The notes under the pieces are model-generated. The model did no database searches. It was not told the origin of the DNA and saw only the letters and a program-made list of their open reading frames with translations. Below are positions 35,926-44,775 of a stretch of DNA of 64,000 nucleotides, in pieces. Numbering within the stretch: the first letter of the stretch is position 1; each line of letters starts with the position of its first letter. The position numbers and the translations under genes were made by a program. Origin of the DNA: Kuafuiihalomonas sp964473255 (GTDB taxonomy: Bacteria; Myxococcota; Kuafuiibacteriia; Kuafuiibacteriales; Kuafuiibacteriaceae); the NCBI GenBank assembly GCA_964473255.1, contig CAYYOT010000008.1:1-64000 (forward strand), given 5' to 3'.

Positions 35926-36749
35926 GCCGCGTTCTTCTCCGAGTTTTCCGGCTGCTGCAAGTGAACGTCCATCTGCGGGAACGGAATACCGATACCGGCG
36001 GCATCGAGGTGCTTCTTGATGGAGACCGTCAGTGCTTCGGTCGCTGGCCAAAAATCCGAAGTCTTGACCCAGAGGCGGCAGTGCCAGTCGACCGATGAAG
36101 CTCCGAGGCTACCGCAGACGACGGCGCTCGCTGGCTCGTCGAGGCGTTGCTCGATGCCGGCCACGGCCGTTTCCAGGACCTTCCGCGTTTCATCGAGGTC
36201 GGCGGTGTACTCGACGCCCACGGTGACCTGTACTCGTCGTGTATCTCGGGTGGTGACGTTTTCGATCACGGAGCCGAAGACGTTGCCGTTGGGAATGGTG
36301 ATGACGCGATTATCAGGTGTGGTCAGCGTAACGGCGAAGAGGGAGATCTCGTCGACCGAGCCCGACTGTCCGCTGATGACGACGAAGTCGCCGACCTTGA
36401 TGGGACGGAAGATGATCAGCATGACGCCGGCCGCCACGTTGCCGAGGCTGCCCTGCAGAGCGAGGCCGACGGCTAAGCCGGTCGCGCCGAGCACCGCGGC
36501 GAAAGATGTGGTTTCCACGCCGCAGGCGCTGAGCGCCGTGATGACGGTCAGCGCGATGAACGTATAGCGGACGATGTTCGAAAAGAACTTGCCGAGGGTC
36601 GGGTCGAGGCCCCGCCGGTCGCAAGTTCGCATGGTGAGTCTCGCCATCCAGCCGGCGATGACGAGGCCGATGATAAGGATCAGGAGCGCCCCGCCGACGC
36701 GGGTGGCGTAGCCGATGCCGATTTCGATCAGGTCCGAGTCGATTTCCAT
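35922..36749 (-). CDS. Small-conductance mechanosensitive channel (MscS family)
   Basis: The 275-residue product has three membrane helices. The third carries the conserved pore-lining run AVLGATGLAVGLALQGSLGN, followed by VGDFVVI, the beta domain with NGNVFGSVIENVT and the C-terminal alpha/beta domain. It is a short MscS homologue (E. coli MscS is 286). It should open on membrane tension to release osmolytes on hypo-osmotic shock. It overlaps the downstream lipoprotein gene by ATGA; the kinase gene lies upstream with a 41-base gap. Confidence 0.93.
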   Translation of the reverse strand: MEIDSDLIEIGIGYATRVGGALLILIIGLVIAGWMARLTMRTCDRRGLDPTLGKFFSNIVRYTFIALTVITALSACGVETTSFAAVLGATGLAVGLALQGSLGNVAAGVMLIIFRPIKVGDFVVISGQSGSVDEISLFAVTLTTPDNRVITIPNGNVFGSVIENVTTRDTRRVQVTVGVEYTADLDETRKVLETAVAGIEQRLDEPASAVVCGSLGASSVDWHCRLWVKTSDFWPATEALTVSIKKHLDAAGIGIPFPQMDVHLQQPENSEKNAA

Positions 36750-36790
36750 GCGGCTCTCCTAGCCTCTCGGAAGGGTCGAGCCCACCCGGG

Positions 36791-38362
36791 TCAAGGCGCT
36801 CGAGGCTCGAATTCCAGACGCAAAGACCACCGGTCGGCCGAATCGACCGCGGCCACATTCCAGGTATTGCCTCGACTCGACACGTCGACCGGATCGGTCG
36901 TGAACACGCGGAGAGCCCCGTCCTCGACCGCGTAGCGGAGCAGGACCGAAAAGTCCGCGGTGCGGGGTCCGCTGGCCACCTGGATTTCGCCGTCGTCCTC
37001 GAAAACCTCGATGGCGAGAGGCAGGCGGACGGCGGCGCTCTCGCCGATGCGGATCCAACCGGAGGGCTGCGCAACCAGTCGAATACGACCGAGCGCGTCC
37101 GATGCGGCAAGGGGGCCGCTCGAGCGGGACCCGTCTCGAACGATCAGTGCTCCCAGGCCGAGGATACCGGCGACGAGGGCGCCGTACGCCATCCACGTTC
37201 GGCGGTCCAAGGTCCGTCCTGCTTCCTTCGGGGGCGGGCCGCGGGGCGGGGGCAGAGGGGCGATCACCGTCGCTTTGGATTCATCGATGCTGGGGGTCGG
37301 GCCCGGCGGGTTGTCGAGCCTCGGGCCAGACGGCGGGCTCGGAGGGAGGTTCAGCGTGGCCGATTCCGCGATGAACTCGTCACGGTGCAGGGCCTGAATC
37401 GTCCTTCCCAGGGGCGGCGCGGATGGAAGCTGACTCAGCAGCGCCGTGAGCCCGTCCCGAAATTCGGCGGCGGTGGAATGGCGGTGACCCGGGTCTTTTT
37501 CCAGGGCTCGCCCTAGGGGTGCGTCCAACGGCGCCGCATCGCGTCGCAAGCTCGATGGGGGAGCGACCGGCTTCGTTTGAATCGCTTCGAGGGCCAAGAC
37601 CACGTTGGACCGAGCGAAGGGATTCGAGAGGGTGGCCGCTTCATAGAGAACGATCCCGGCGCTGAAGAGGTCGGAGCGCGCGTCGACCGGGTCGGCCGCC
37701 GACTGCTCGGGCGACATGTAGGCGAACTTGCCCTTGATGGTCCCGACGGCGGTCTGCACCCGGTTGACCCCGCTCTTGGCGATTCCAAAGTCGATCAGCT
37801 TGGCGTCGCCGTCGTACCCGATGATCACGTTATCGGGATTGATGTCGCGGTGAACGACGCCGAGGGCGCGGCCGTCCTCGTCGACCGCGTTATGGGCGTG
37901 GTCCAAAGCGTCGAGGAGCTGGATCCCGATCTCGACGACGTGTCGGATCGGGAGCTGTCGACCGCCAGCCCGGACTCGGTCCAGCGTGCTGCGGAGCGTC
38001 GGTCCGCGGACATGCTCCATTGCGATGAAGGGCTGTCCGTCGACGTCGCTGAGGTCGACGATACGGACGATGTTCGGATGCCGCAGTCTCTGAACGAGGG
38101 ACGCCTCGTCCACGAACATTCGGAGGTATTCCGGGTTACCCAGGTGCTGATGAAGGATCCGCTTGATGACGCACGGCTGGCCTTCCGCGTCGGTGGCCAG
38201 GAACAACTCTCCCATGCCTCCGACCGCGATGCGCTTCCGGAGCTGATACGTCCCGAACTGGATGCTCTCGGCCAAGGAGCCGCTGCTCAGGGGAGGGTTC
38301 AGACCTTCCGCAGCTTCATTTGAACGTCGGAGGACCAGTGGTTGGCGAACGCTCGAACGCAC
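36791..38362 (-). CDS. Transmembrane Ser/Thr protein kinase
   Basis: The 523-residue product has a Hanks kinase domain (about 38-310) with RIAVGGMGELFLA, CVIKRI, VVHRDINPDNV, LIDFGIAK and SPEQ. A Pro-rich linker (about 340-385), one membrane helix (about 397-411) and an extracytoplasmic beta domain of about 110 residues follow. It is thus a receptor-like kinase. A GTG at 38362 overlaps the CFA-like gene by 64 bases; a CTG overlapping that gene's stop (CTGA, 38299-38302) is another possible start closer to the kinase domain. Signal and target unknown. Confidence 0.9.
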   Translation of the reverse strand: MRSSVRQPLVLRRSNEAAEGLNPPLSSGSLAESIQFGTYQLRKRIAVGGMGELFLATDAEGQPCVIKRILHQHLGNPEYLRMFVDEASLVQRLRHPNIVRIVDLSDVDGQPFIAMEHVRGPTLRSTLDRVRAGGRQLPIRHVVEIGIQLLDALDHAHNAVDEDGRALGVVHRDINPDNVIIGYDGDAKLIDFGIAKSGVNRVQTAVGTIKGKFAYMSPEQSAADPVDARSDLFSAGIVLYEAATLSNPFARSNVVLALEAIQTKPVAPPSSLRRDAAPLDAPLGRALEKDPGHRHSTAAEFRDGLTALLSQLPSAPPLGRTIQALHRDEFIAESATLNLPPSPPSGPRLDNPPGPTPSIDESKATVIAPLPPPRGPPPKEAGRTLDRRTWMAYGALVAGILGLGALIVRDGSRSSGPLAASDALGRIRLVAQPSGWIRIGESAAVRLPLAIEVFEDDGEIQVASGPRTADFSVLLRYAVEDGALRVFTTDPVDVSSRGNTWNVAAVDSADRWSLRLEFEPRAP

Positions 38363-39150
38363 GTGCTCAGGTAGCGATCGTAGTCATCGAAGACCTTGTC
38401 GCCCCAAGTGGCGCGGATGTGAGCTTCGTGAGCCTTCATGCGCCGCAGCCACTCGCCGGTGGTCCGTCCGTAGGATTCCCGCTGCGTCCGCAGCTCGACC
38501 ACTTCCCATGATGGATGGGCCGCCGCCACGAGCTCCTCGAGGCGCGGATTCAGGCCACCAGGAAAGATGACGTCGGCGGTGAACTGCAGGTCCTCCAGGT
38601 CTTGTCGTCGGCGGGGCACGACGCAGCGGAGGATGGCTTGAAAGCCAAAGAAACCGCCCGGCTTCACCCACTTGGCCACCTTGTCGAAGTACGTGCGGTA
38701 GATATCGATCGCGAGACCCTCACGGGCTTGGGCCGGCGAGACGAGGTGGTCGATCATCTCGATGGACTGGAGGGCGTCATAGGGCTCATCCGGCTCGAAG
38801 TCCTTGTAGTCGACGACCCAGGTCGTCACACCGGGTAGGTTCCGGCGCGCGATCTCCTCGTTTTGCGCGGTTGAAAGGGTGATGCCGTGGGCCTCTTTCG
38901 TTCCGCGGTCGAGCGCGTGGTACTGAAGGTTCGCCCCCCAGCCGCAGCCGATGTCGAGGACGCGCTTGTCGGGCGTCATGTCCGCGTAGTCGTAGAGGAT
39001 TCGGCACTTGTTGATCTGGGCCTGTTCGAGCGTTTCGTCGCCGGTCAGAAAGCTGGCGGACGTGTAGTGCATGTTCTCGTCGAGCCAGAGCCGAAAGAAG
39101 TCGTTCGAGATGTCGTAGCCGACCTCGATTTCCTTCTGCGTGGACGTCAT
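38299..39150 (-). CDS. Cyclopropane-fatty-acid-synthase-like SAM methyltransferase
   Basis: The 283-residue protein opens with the CFA/CMAS pattern: VGYDISNDFFRLWLDENMHY near the N-terminus (substrate lip), VLDIGCGWGANLQYHA (SAM site I), GITLSTAQ and EMIDHL. The family transfers a methyl from SAM to an unsaturated acyl chain, making cyclopropane or branched fatty acids at the membrane. I start at ATG 39150; an upstream in-frame extension to 39258 has low-complexity sequence and overlaps the AAA+ gene. A mycolic-acid or pigment methyltransferase cannot be excluded. Confidence 0.88.
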   Translation of the reverse strand: MTSTQKEIEVGYDISNDFFRLWLDENMHYTSASFLTGDETLEQAQINKCRILYDYADMTPDKRVLDIGCGWGANLQYHALDRGTKEAHGITLSTAQNEEIARRNLPGVTTWVVDYKDFEPDEPYDALQSIEMIDHLVSPAQAREGLAIDIYRTYFDKVAKWVKPGGFFGFQAILRCVVPRRRQDLEDLQFTADVIFPGGLNPRLEELVAAAHPSWEVVELRTQRESYGRTTGEWLRRMKAHEAHIRATWGDKVFDDYDRYLSTCVRAFANHWSSDVQMKLRKV

Positions 39151-39208
39151 GCGGCGGGACCCTGCCAAAGAATCCCGGGGAAAGGAACCGAGAGCTTGGC
39201 GCGGGCCG

Positions 39209-41011
39209 TCACACGCCGGCGCGGAGGGACCGCAGTCGGTCCTGGAGCTCGTCGACACTCAAGTCCGCGTAACGACGGGGAAGTAGCCGCCGAGACGAGC
39301 TCTCGAAGGCCGCGAGTAGCTCCATGTATTCCAGCATGCGGGCATCCCGGGCGGGCAGGTAATCATCGATCGCCAGCTTGAGATGTGGCGCTTCGACGGG
39401 GACCCCGGCCTGCTGGGCCAGGTCGTTGGCCGACAGGACGACGGTCTCGATGTCCGCATTCGACCAGCCTACGAGGCGGGCACTGGTCGGATCGCGGTCG
39501 CGAGGAAACTCGAGTCGATGGTCGATCCCGTGGCGACGCAGCTGCGCGAGGAGCACGGGCTCCACGTCCTCGGCGGCATCGGCATAGAAAAACGGGATCT
39601 TCCGGTCGAGACGCCCGGCACGCTTGATGTCGATGTCGAGTCGGTCCGGCCGGTTGGTCATGAGGACGAAAAGCACCCGACCCCGATTCGTGGGGTCGCT
39701 CATGAACTCTTTGAGCCGGGCCATGACCCGGCTGCTGGTCCCGCCGTCGCTCTCGCTGCCCTGGCTGCCGAACGCGCGGTCGCTCTCGTCGATGATGATG
39801 AGGACGTGGCCGATGGCCTTCACGACCTGGAGGATCCGCTCGAGATTGCCCTCGGTGGCGCCGACCCACTTGCTGCGGAAGTTCTTCAGCTTGATGGCGG
39901 TCAGCCCCGAGGACTTCGCGAAGGCTTCGGCGACGAACGTCTTTCCCGTGCCCATCGGGCCGGTGAAGAGCAGCCCCATGGGTACCCGGTTCGCGTTGCC
40001 CTCGCGGATGTTGTGCGCGATGTGCATCAGCTCACGCTTCACTTCGTCGAGACCGCCAACTGCGGAGAAGTCATGGTCCGGCTCCACGAACTCGATGAGC
40101 CCGAAGCACTCTCGCTCGAGGATGGCGCGTTTGCGCTGAGCGAGTAGCTCCAAAACGTCGTCGTAGCGATCCGTCGATGACTGCGGGTCGTGCCCGTGTT
40201 CGCGCAGATAATCCCGCAAGCGCTCGAGGGGCTGGCCCGAAAACTGTCGGGCGAGGTTCCTCGCGCGTTTGGGTGCATCGGGCGACCGTTCGAAGGCGCT
40301 TCGCGCCAGCTCGTAGCGCTCGGCGTAGTCGGCGTCGGAATCTTCCCCTGGGTCCAAGATGCCCCGCACCTGTATTGCCTTCAGACCGGCCGAAACCCGC
40401 GCGAGCCGCTCCACTTCACGCACGGTGGCGTCGGGCTCGAGCCTCCGGATGACCGCGGCCCGCTCCGCATCGTCCGGCAAGGGAACCTGCACCGTCGTCA
40501 CCCGGGGGTTGTTGACCAGGCGCGGGCTCAGGTCGGCGAGGTTCTCCGCGATCAGAAGGACGACGTTGTCCCTTTCATCGAAGGCAGGATCCAAACTCCA
40601 GCGGTGCAGCGTGACCACGGCCTTCCGGTCGCTCTCCGTCATGAAGCTGACATCTCCCGCCGGCGCGATCATGTCGGCATACTCCAGAAGGACGCCGAGA
40701 CCCTGGTGTGCCCGTAGCATCGCCTCCAAGCTCGAAAGCCCTTTATCCGGCGTCTTGGCGCTGTCGTCGGCGAGCTCCGGGAGGAGCTTCGTCTTTCGGA
40801 GGCTTCGAAGCCCGCTCGAGGGGTCCAGGCTGAGCACGACGTCCTTCTTGGCGAGGAGCACCGAGGCAAGGAAGTCGGTCAGCGGACGGAGTTCGCCCTG
40901 GGAGAGGACAAGGTCGAAGACGTTTCCGTGGAGGATGAAGACGGTAGATTCGCCGCGGAGGTAGGCGCTCCGGATGCCGTCGGCCCACTCGGGGAGTCCG
41001 GTGGAAGTCAT
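39209..41011 (-). CDS. Two-domain AAA+ ATPase
   Basis: The 600-residue product has a complete C-terminal AAA+ module: Walker A GPMGTGKT (351-358), Walker B IIIDES (405-410), sensor-like NRPDRLD and RAGRLDRKIPF. The N-terminal half (about 1-200) has an AAA-like core (VFILHGNVFDLV, NVVLLIAENLADLSPRL) but lacks a Walker A GKT, so it is probably a degenerate ATPase domain. This resembles the Ycf46-type ATPases in layout. It is transcribed divergently from the two tRNA-Ser genes. It is probably an unfoldase or remodelling enzyme; substrate unknown. Confidence 0.85.
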   Translation of the reverse strand: MTSTGLPEWADGIRSAYLRGESTVFILHGNVFDLVLSQGELRPLTDFLASVLLAKKDVVLSLDPSSGLRSLRKTKLLPELADDSAKTPDKGLSSLEAMLRAHQGLGVLLEYADMIAPAGDVSFMTESDRKAVVTLHRWSLDPAFDERDNVVLLIAENLADLSPRLVNNPRVTTVQVPLPDDAERAAVIRRLEPDATVREVERLARVSAGLKAIQVRGILDPGEDSDADYAERYELARSAFERSPDAPKRARNLARQFSGQPLERLRDYLREHGHDPQSSTDRYDDVLELLAQRKRAILERECFGLIEFVEPDHDFSAVGGLDEVKRELMHIAHNIREGNANRVPMGLLFTGPMGTGKTFVAEAFAKSSGLTAIKLKNFRSKWVGATEGNLERILQVVKAIGHVLIIIDESDRAFGSQGSESDGGTSSRVMARLKEFMSDPTNRGRVLFVLMTNRPDRLDIDIKRAGRLDRKIPFFYADAAEDVEPVLLAQLRRHGIDHRLEFPRDRDPTSARLVGWSNADIETVVLSANDLAQQAGVPVEAPHLKLAIDDYLPARDARMLEYMELLAAFESSSRRLLPRRYADLSVDELQDRLRSLRAGV

Positions 41012-41101
41012 GGTTTCGGCTACACCATCGGCTTGTTGGCGGCTACGAAGCGTTGCGTCCCCCGGCCGAGTGAGGTATCCCCACGGGCCCTGAGTGACCC
41101 A

Positions 41102-41189
41102 GGAGCAGTGGCCGAGTGGTTGAAGGCAGCGGTTTTGAAAACCGCCGTGCGTGATGAGCGTACCGGGGGTTCGAATCCCTCCTGCTCCG
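41102..41189 (+). tRNA. tRNA-Ser (anticodon TGA)
   Basis: The 88-nt gene has a seven-base acceptor stem (GGAGCAG/CTGCTCC) and an anticodon stem around the loop TTTGAAA, giving anticodon TGA (reads UCA, UCN wobble). The long variable arm of type II tRNAs lies between the anticodon stem and the T arm (GGTTCGAATCC). CCA is not encoded. It lies 90 bases downstream of the AAA+ start on the opposite strand and 27 bases before a second tRNA-Ser gene. Confidence 0.95.
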
Positions 41190-41216
41190 TTGGCCGCTGC
41201 ATTTGGTGATGTTCAT

Positions 41217-41305
41217 GGGCCGGTGGCCGAGTGGCTGAAGGCGCTGGATTGCTAATCCAGTATACGGGGATTCTCGTATCGCGGGTTCGAATCCCGCCCG
41301 GCCCG
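41217..41305 (+). tRNA. tRNA-Ser (anticodon GCT)
   Basis: The 89-nt gene has acceptor stem GGGCCGG/CCGGCCC, anticodon loop TTGCTAA (anticodon GCT, reads AGC/AGU), a long variable arm and T arm GGTTCGAATCC. CCA is not encoded. It shares the D-arm core GTGGCCGAGTGG with the preceding tRNA-Ser gene; the two were probably formed by duplication and are likely co-transcribed. Confidence 0.95.
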
Positions 41306-41391
41306 ACAACCCTCTGATCCAGCATCGCGGAACGAAACGCGAGCACGGGCGGTCAAGCGGGGGCGGAGCCGCCGGCGTAAGGTACGCGTCG

Positions 41392-42210
41392 ATGGAGGCG
41401 CCCTGGGTCGACCGCATCCTGCGGGTTCTCGACCACATCCAGTCCCACCTCGACGACGAGGATCTCCGGCCGGAAACGCTGGCCGAGCTGTCGGGCTTTT
41501 CGCTGCACCACTTCCACCGCGTGTTTCGCGGCATGGTGGGGGAGTCGGTCATGGGGTGCATCCGCCGGCTTCGTTTGGAGCGAGCGGCCCAGCGGCTGAA
41601 GTACTCCGAGACGCCCGTGACCGACGTGGCGCTGGCCTCGGGGTACCAGAGTCACGAGGCTTTCACCCGGGCCTTTCGGGCTCGCTTCGGCATGGCGCCC
41701 CGCGACTATCGCGTGCGCGCAAACGAGGACGCCCGGCAGGCGGTCGACGCGCGCATCGAATCGCTCCCTCAGCATGACGTCTTGGGCGTGCCCCATGTAG
41801 GTCCCTACGAGGACTGCATTGCGGCCTGGGATCGGCTCGACGGCTGGCTGGCTGCAGAGGGCCTCCACTTCGAAGTGAGCGGTTCGTTTGGCCTCGTCTA
41901 CGACGACCCCGAAGTCACGGATGCAACCCGGCTTCGCTATGTCGCATGCGTCGAGCTTCCTCCGGCTCGGCTTCAGCTCGTTCCCGCAGGGTTCGTCCGT
42001 CGCACGATTCCTTCGGGACGCTATGCGATCGGCCACTACGTGGGTCCCTACGAGGAGATCCTCGAAACCTACGTGAACCTCCTCGGGCGGTGGCTCCCTC
42101 AGCGCCGAGTCGAGCTGCACGACGAGCCGGTGGTCGAGCACTACCTGAATGAACCGCGCACCACGCCGCCGGCGGAGCTGCGCACCGAGATCTGCGTGCG
42201 GATCGTTTGA
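41392..42210 (+). CDS. AraC-family regulator with GyrI-like effector domain
   Basis: The 272-residue product has two N-terminal HTHs of the AraC type (about 12-107; LAELSGFSLHHFHRVFRGMV and DVALASGYQSHEAFTRAFRA). A GyrI/Rob-type C-terminal domain (about 125-272) binds small ligands in relatives such as Rob and BmrR. The GRYAIGHYVGPYEEILETY element is characteristic of the GyrI fold. It starts at ATG 41392. It is followed 8 bases later by a VOC-family gene that it probably regulates or is co-expressed with. It likely responds to a toxic or hydrophobic compound. Confidence 0.9.
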   Translation: MEAPWVDRILRVLDHIQSHLDDEDLRPETLAELSGFSLHHFHRVFRGMVGESVMGCIRRLRLERAAQRLKYSETPVTDVALASGYQSHEAFTRAFRARFGMAPRDYRVRANEDARQAVDARIESLPQHDVLGVPHVGPYEDCIAAWDRLDGWLAAEGLHFEVSGSFGLVYDDPEVTDATRLRYVACVELPPARLQLVPAGFVRRTIPSGRYAIGHYVGPYEEILETYVNLLGRWLPQRRVELHDEPVVEHYLNEPRTTPPAELRTEICVRIV

Positions 42211-42218
42211 AAGGAATA

Positions 42219-42614
42219 ATGAACGTGGAAAATCCAAGCATCGTATCCCATCTGTCCATCGGCACCGCTCGCCTGGAGGCGGCGGCCGAGTTCTATGACC
42301 GAGTTCTCGACACCTTTGGCTGTCGCCGAATCATGGAGTTTCCCGGGGGCGTCGCCTACGGCCGCGCGTTTCCCGAGTTCTGGATTCAAACGCCGATGAA
42401 CGGGGCTCCGGCCTCGTCGGGCAATGGCTTCCACGTCGCGTTCATCGCCACCAGCCACGCGCAGGTCGACGCCTTTCATGCGGCGGCCCTCGCCGCGGGC
42501 GGCACCGACGATGGACCTCCCGGTCCACGTCCGGCCTACGGTCCGACCTATTACGCGGCCTATGTCCGCGACCTCGACGGCCACAAGATCGAGGCGACCT
42601 ACGTCGAGGAGTGA
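42219..42614 (+). CDS. VOC (glyoxalase/bleomycin resistance-like) family protein
   Basis: The 131-residue single-VOC protein contains HLSIGTARLEAAAEFYDRVL (first beta-alpha unit), a second module with FHVAFIATSHAQVDAFHAAA and YYAAYVRDLDGHKIEATY, with His and Glu residues in metal-ligand positions. It is probably a dioxygenase or isomerase-like enzyme that needs a second subunit or dimer. I chose the ATG at 42219; a TTG four codons upstream overlaps the AraC stop. It lies directly after the AraC/GyrI gene. Its 3' end overlaps the HNH gene by 16 bases. Confidence 0.88.
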   Translation: MNVENPSIVSHLSIGTARLEAAAEFYDRVLDTFGCRRIMEFPGGVAYGRAFPEFWIQTPMNGAPASSGNGFHVAFIATSHAQVDAFHAAALAAGGTDDGPPGPRPAYGPTYYAAYVRDLDGHKIEATYVEE

Positions 42615-44383
42615 CGCAGTCGATTCCGGCCGTGCACCTCGAGGATAGGTGTTCGGCCGAAGCTCCACCGTATGTTCGATGCCGGCGGTTCGGCTTCGAG
42701 CCGGCCTTCGTGAATGCCGTGGATGTGGCACCAGGCGCAGAGGCTGACGAGGTTCTCGGGGTCGTCGGTTCCGCCGCGGGACCGGAACTTCAGGTGGTGG
42801 AGGGTGACGTCGTGCCGTTCGCACACGGGGCTCGTGCAGCGATGACGATCGCGAAGGTGGATGTGCCGCCACTTGCCTTCGGCGTGCTCGAGGTGAGGCA
42901 TCCAGCTCTGCCATAGGGCCAAGCAGGCGAAAGCGACGAAGGACGTGCCCCGCCGGGCGACGCGATCGTACAGATGCTCGACGAAACGCCAGTGCCGGTA
43001 GAGGTCTTCCGAGATCCTGAAGGTGACGACCTGCCCGGAGCCCGCGTCGAGGGTCACGGATATTTGCGAACCTGCACCGGCCGCCGCCGACCCGAGGAGA
43101 CTCTCGTAGAGCTCACCGGATTGGACCCTCTCTTCGAATGTCCGAAACCGGGCGAGAACCGCTTCGTCGGGAGGGCGGCGCGGTACGCCTTCGAGGCGCC
43201 CCATGACATCGACCGCCGTGAGCTCTTCCTTCAGATGCACGATCGTTCGATTCTCGGCGCGTCTCACCCAGGCGTCGGCGGTTTGGGGCGTGACGGCGCG
43301 GCTCAAGAGATAGGCGGCCTCGTAGCCGATGCGTCCTTCCGAGAGAGCCCGCCCCAACGCCGGGGCGGCGGCGAGGCGCGCGGCGAGCGTGATCCTGTGT
43401 TGAAGCGAGGACAGCGAAACGCCGATCCGCTCCTTGGCGTACTGGCTGGGGCTTGCGTAGCCCAGTGTTCGCCAGTACCGGGCACGAAAGACGGCGCGAG
43501 CCAGGTGACCCATCTCGAGGTCGCGGGCGGCGAGGCGGGAGCAGAGCCTTCGCAGCTCCGAGTCGAGCTCGACGAGATCGGTGGGCACGGAGGTGGGAAG
43601 CATCGCAGGCCGAACGCATAGCTCGGCCCCCAACGGAATCACGGGCTCGGCGGCGGCTTCCCGAGCCTCGCGGAGTGCGCGCATCGCTTCGCGGCAGCGC
43701 TCGACCGAAGCTCCGTCCAGGTCCGGAGGGACGATCGGCGCCGACCGGTTGGCGCCCAGTCCGAGGAGGGTGGACTCGGCTTCGCCGAGCAGCGCCACGA
43801 CGAAGTCCTCGTCTGACGAGCTCGCGCCGTTGATGTACTCGACGAGGAGCTTCGCCGACTCCACTAGGAGCGCTTCGTCGCGACCCGCGGTCTTCGTCTT
43901 GCGAACGCTGGGTTCGGCCGGTTCCGGATCCGGCGCGTCATCGTTCGGCCCGACCAAGAAGCTCTGGAGCCGTCGGACGGTGAGTCCTCGAGCCTTTTCG
44001 ATGATCGACGCCTCGGTGACGGCGGTGGCGTGCCGAGCGATCAGCTCGGCGGCGCACCACCCGAGGCGTCCGGCGAAGACTTCACGTTCGAGCCGGGTGA
44101 GCCCCTTCCGTCGAATCCGACGGGCGAGCGCCTTGGTCTCGGCGGCCCACCGCCTCCCTCGTTCGCAGCGTTCGAGGGCATAGGCACTGAAAGAGGAGAA
44201 GCCGAGCTCATGATGGCCGGCGCGCCGATCCAGCTCGTCGAGGAGACGACCTATCTGCAGTCGAAGTTGCGCGCCACCTCGACCCAGCTTCACGAGCTCG
44301 GCGTCCTGTGCGGCCAGGCGCTCGGACCCCGTCGCTGCGTCGGACCACGTGGATCGCTCTCGGGCGTGAGCCGCTGCGACCAT
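42599..44383 (-). CDS. HNH endonuclease domain protein (DUF222-like)
   Basis: A large helical region (about residues 1-480) with repeated leucine- and arginine-rich motifs precedes a C-terminal HNH domain with CTSPVCERHDVTLHHLKF, RGGTDDPENLVSLC and CAWCHIHGIHEG; the paired Cys and His residues fit the HNH zinc-finger type. Such proteins are abundant in Actinobacteria and myxobacteria and resemble group-II-intron or mobile HNH proteins, though no intron is seen here. The open frame extends to a GTG at 44455; I start at ATG 44383 (594 residues). Neither start has a good Shine-Dalgarno sequence. Function unproven. Confidence 0.8.
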   Translation of the reverse strand: MVAAAHARERSTWSDAATGSERLAAQDAELVKLGRGGAQLRLQIGRLLDELDRRAGHHELGFSSFSAYALERCERGRRWAAETKALARRIRRKGLTRLEREVFAGRLGWCAAELIARHATAVTEASIIEKARGLTVRRLQSFLVGPNDDAPDPEPAEPSVRKTKTAGRDEALLVESAKLLVEYINGASSSDEDFVVALLGEAESTLLGLGANRSAPIVPPDLDGASVERCREAMRALREAREAAAEPVIPLGAELCVRPAMLPTSVPTDLVELDSELRRLCSRLAARDLEMGHLARAVFRARYWRTLGYASPSQYAKERIGVSLSSLQHRITLAARLAAAPALGRALSEGRIGYEAAYLLSRAVTPQTADAWVRRAENRTIVHLKEELTAVDVMGRLEGVPRRPPDEAVLARFRTFEERVQSGELYESLLGSAAAGAGSQISVTLDAGSGQVVTFRISEDLYRHWRFVEHLYDRVARRGTSFVAFACLALWQSWMPHLEHAEGKWRHIHLRDRHRCTSPVCERHDVTLHHLKFRSRGGTDDPENLVSLCAWCHIHGIHEGRLEAEPPASNIRWSFGRTPILEVHGRNRLRHSST

Positions 44384-44775
44384 TCGACTTCTGTACCATG
44401 GCCTGACCAGCTCTTCATCGATGTGAAAGACAGAGTATGTCTGCCTTTCATTCACAGCCGAGGCGAGCCAACCCAGTCGTAGCCTGGAAGTTCCAATGAA
44501 AGCCGTACCGGCGGGGGGCGAGCGGCGGCGTTAAGGACTCAGCGGGATGATGACAGTGAGGTGTCGCGAAAGAAAATGCAGTAGCTCATCGGACGGGCCG
44601 TCGAAGGGGCCCGCTGTTTTGGAGGCATCCTTGTGCGAAGGGTGCGACTTTGCCGCTGGTTTGCCACTCGAATGTCGGCGTTCCTGCTCAAGACGTCATC
44701 AGTCTGCAATGACACATCTCTATTCGTCTCGTCGACGACCGAGAGCCACAAGTCTCGACTCGTCAGGAGGATTAG
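44384..44775. other. 392-base region without a gene, upstream of the VPLPA-CTERM gene
   Basis: No coding frame with good composition is visible. The segment is slightly AT-richer than its surroundings. The only firm element is the ribosome site AGGAGG at 44765-44770, five bases before the ATG at 44776. I looked for a sigma-54 type promoter, since PEP-CTERM-class genes elsewhere often use one, and found no convincing -24/-12 pair. The region presumably holds the promoters of both divergent genes. Confidence 0.6.
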
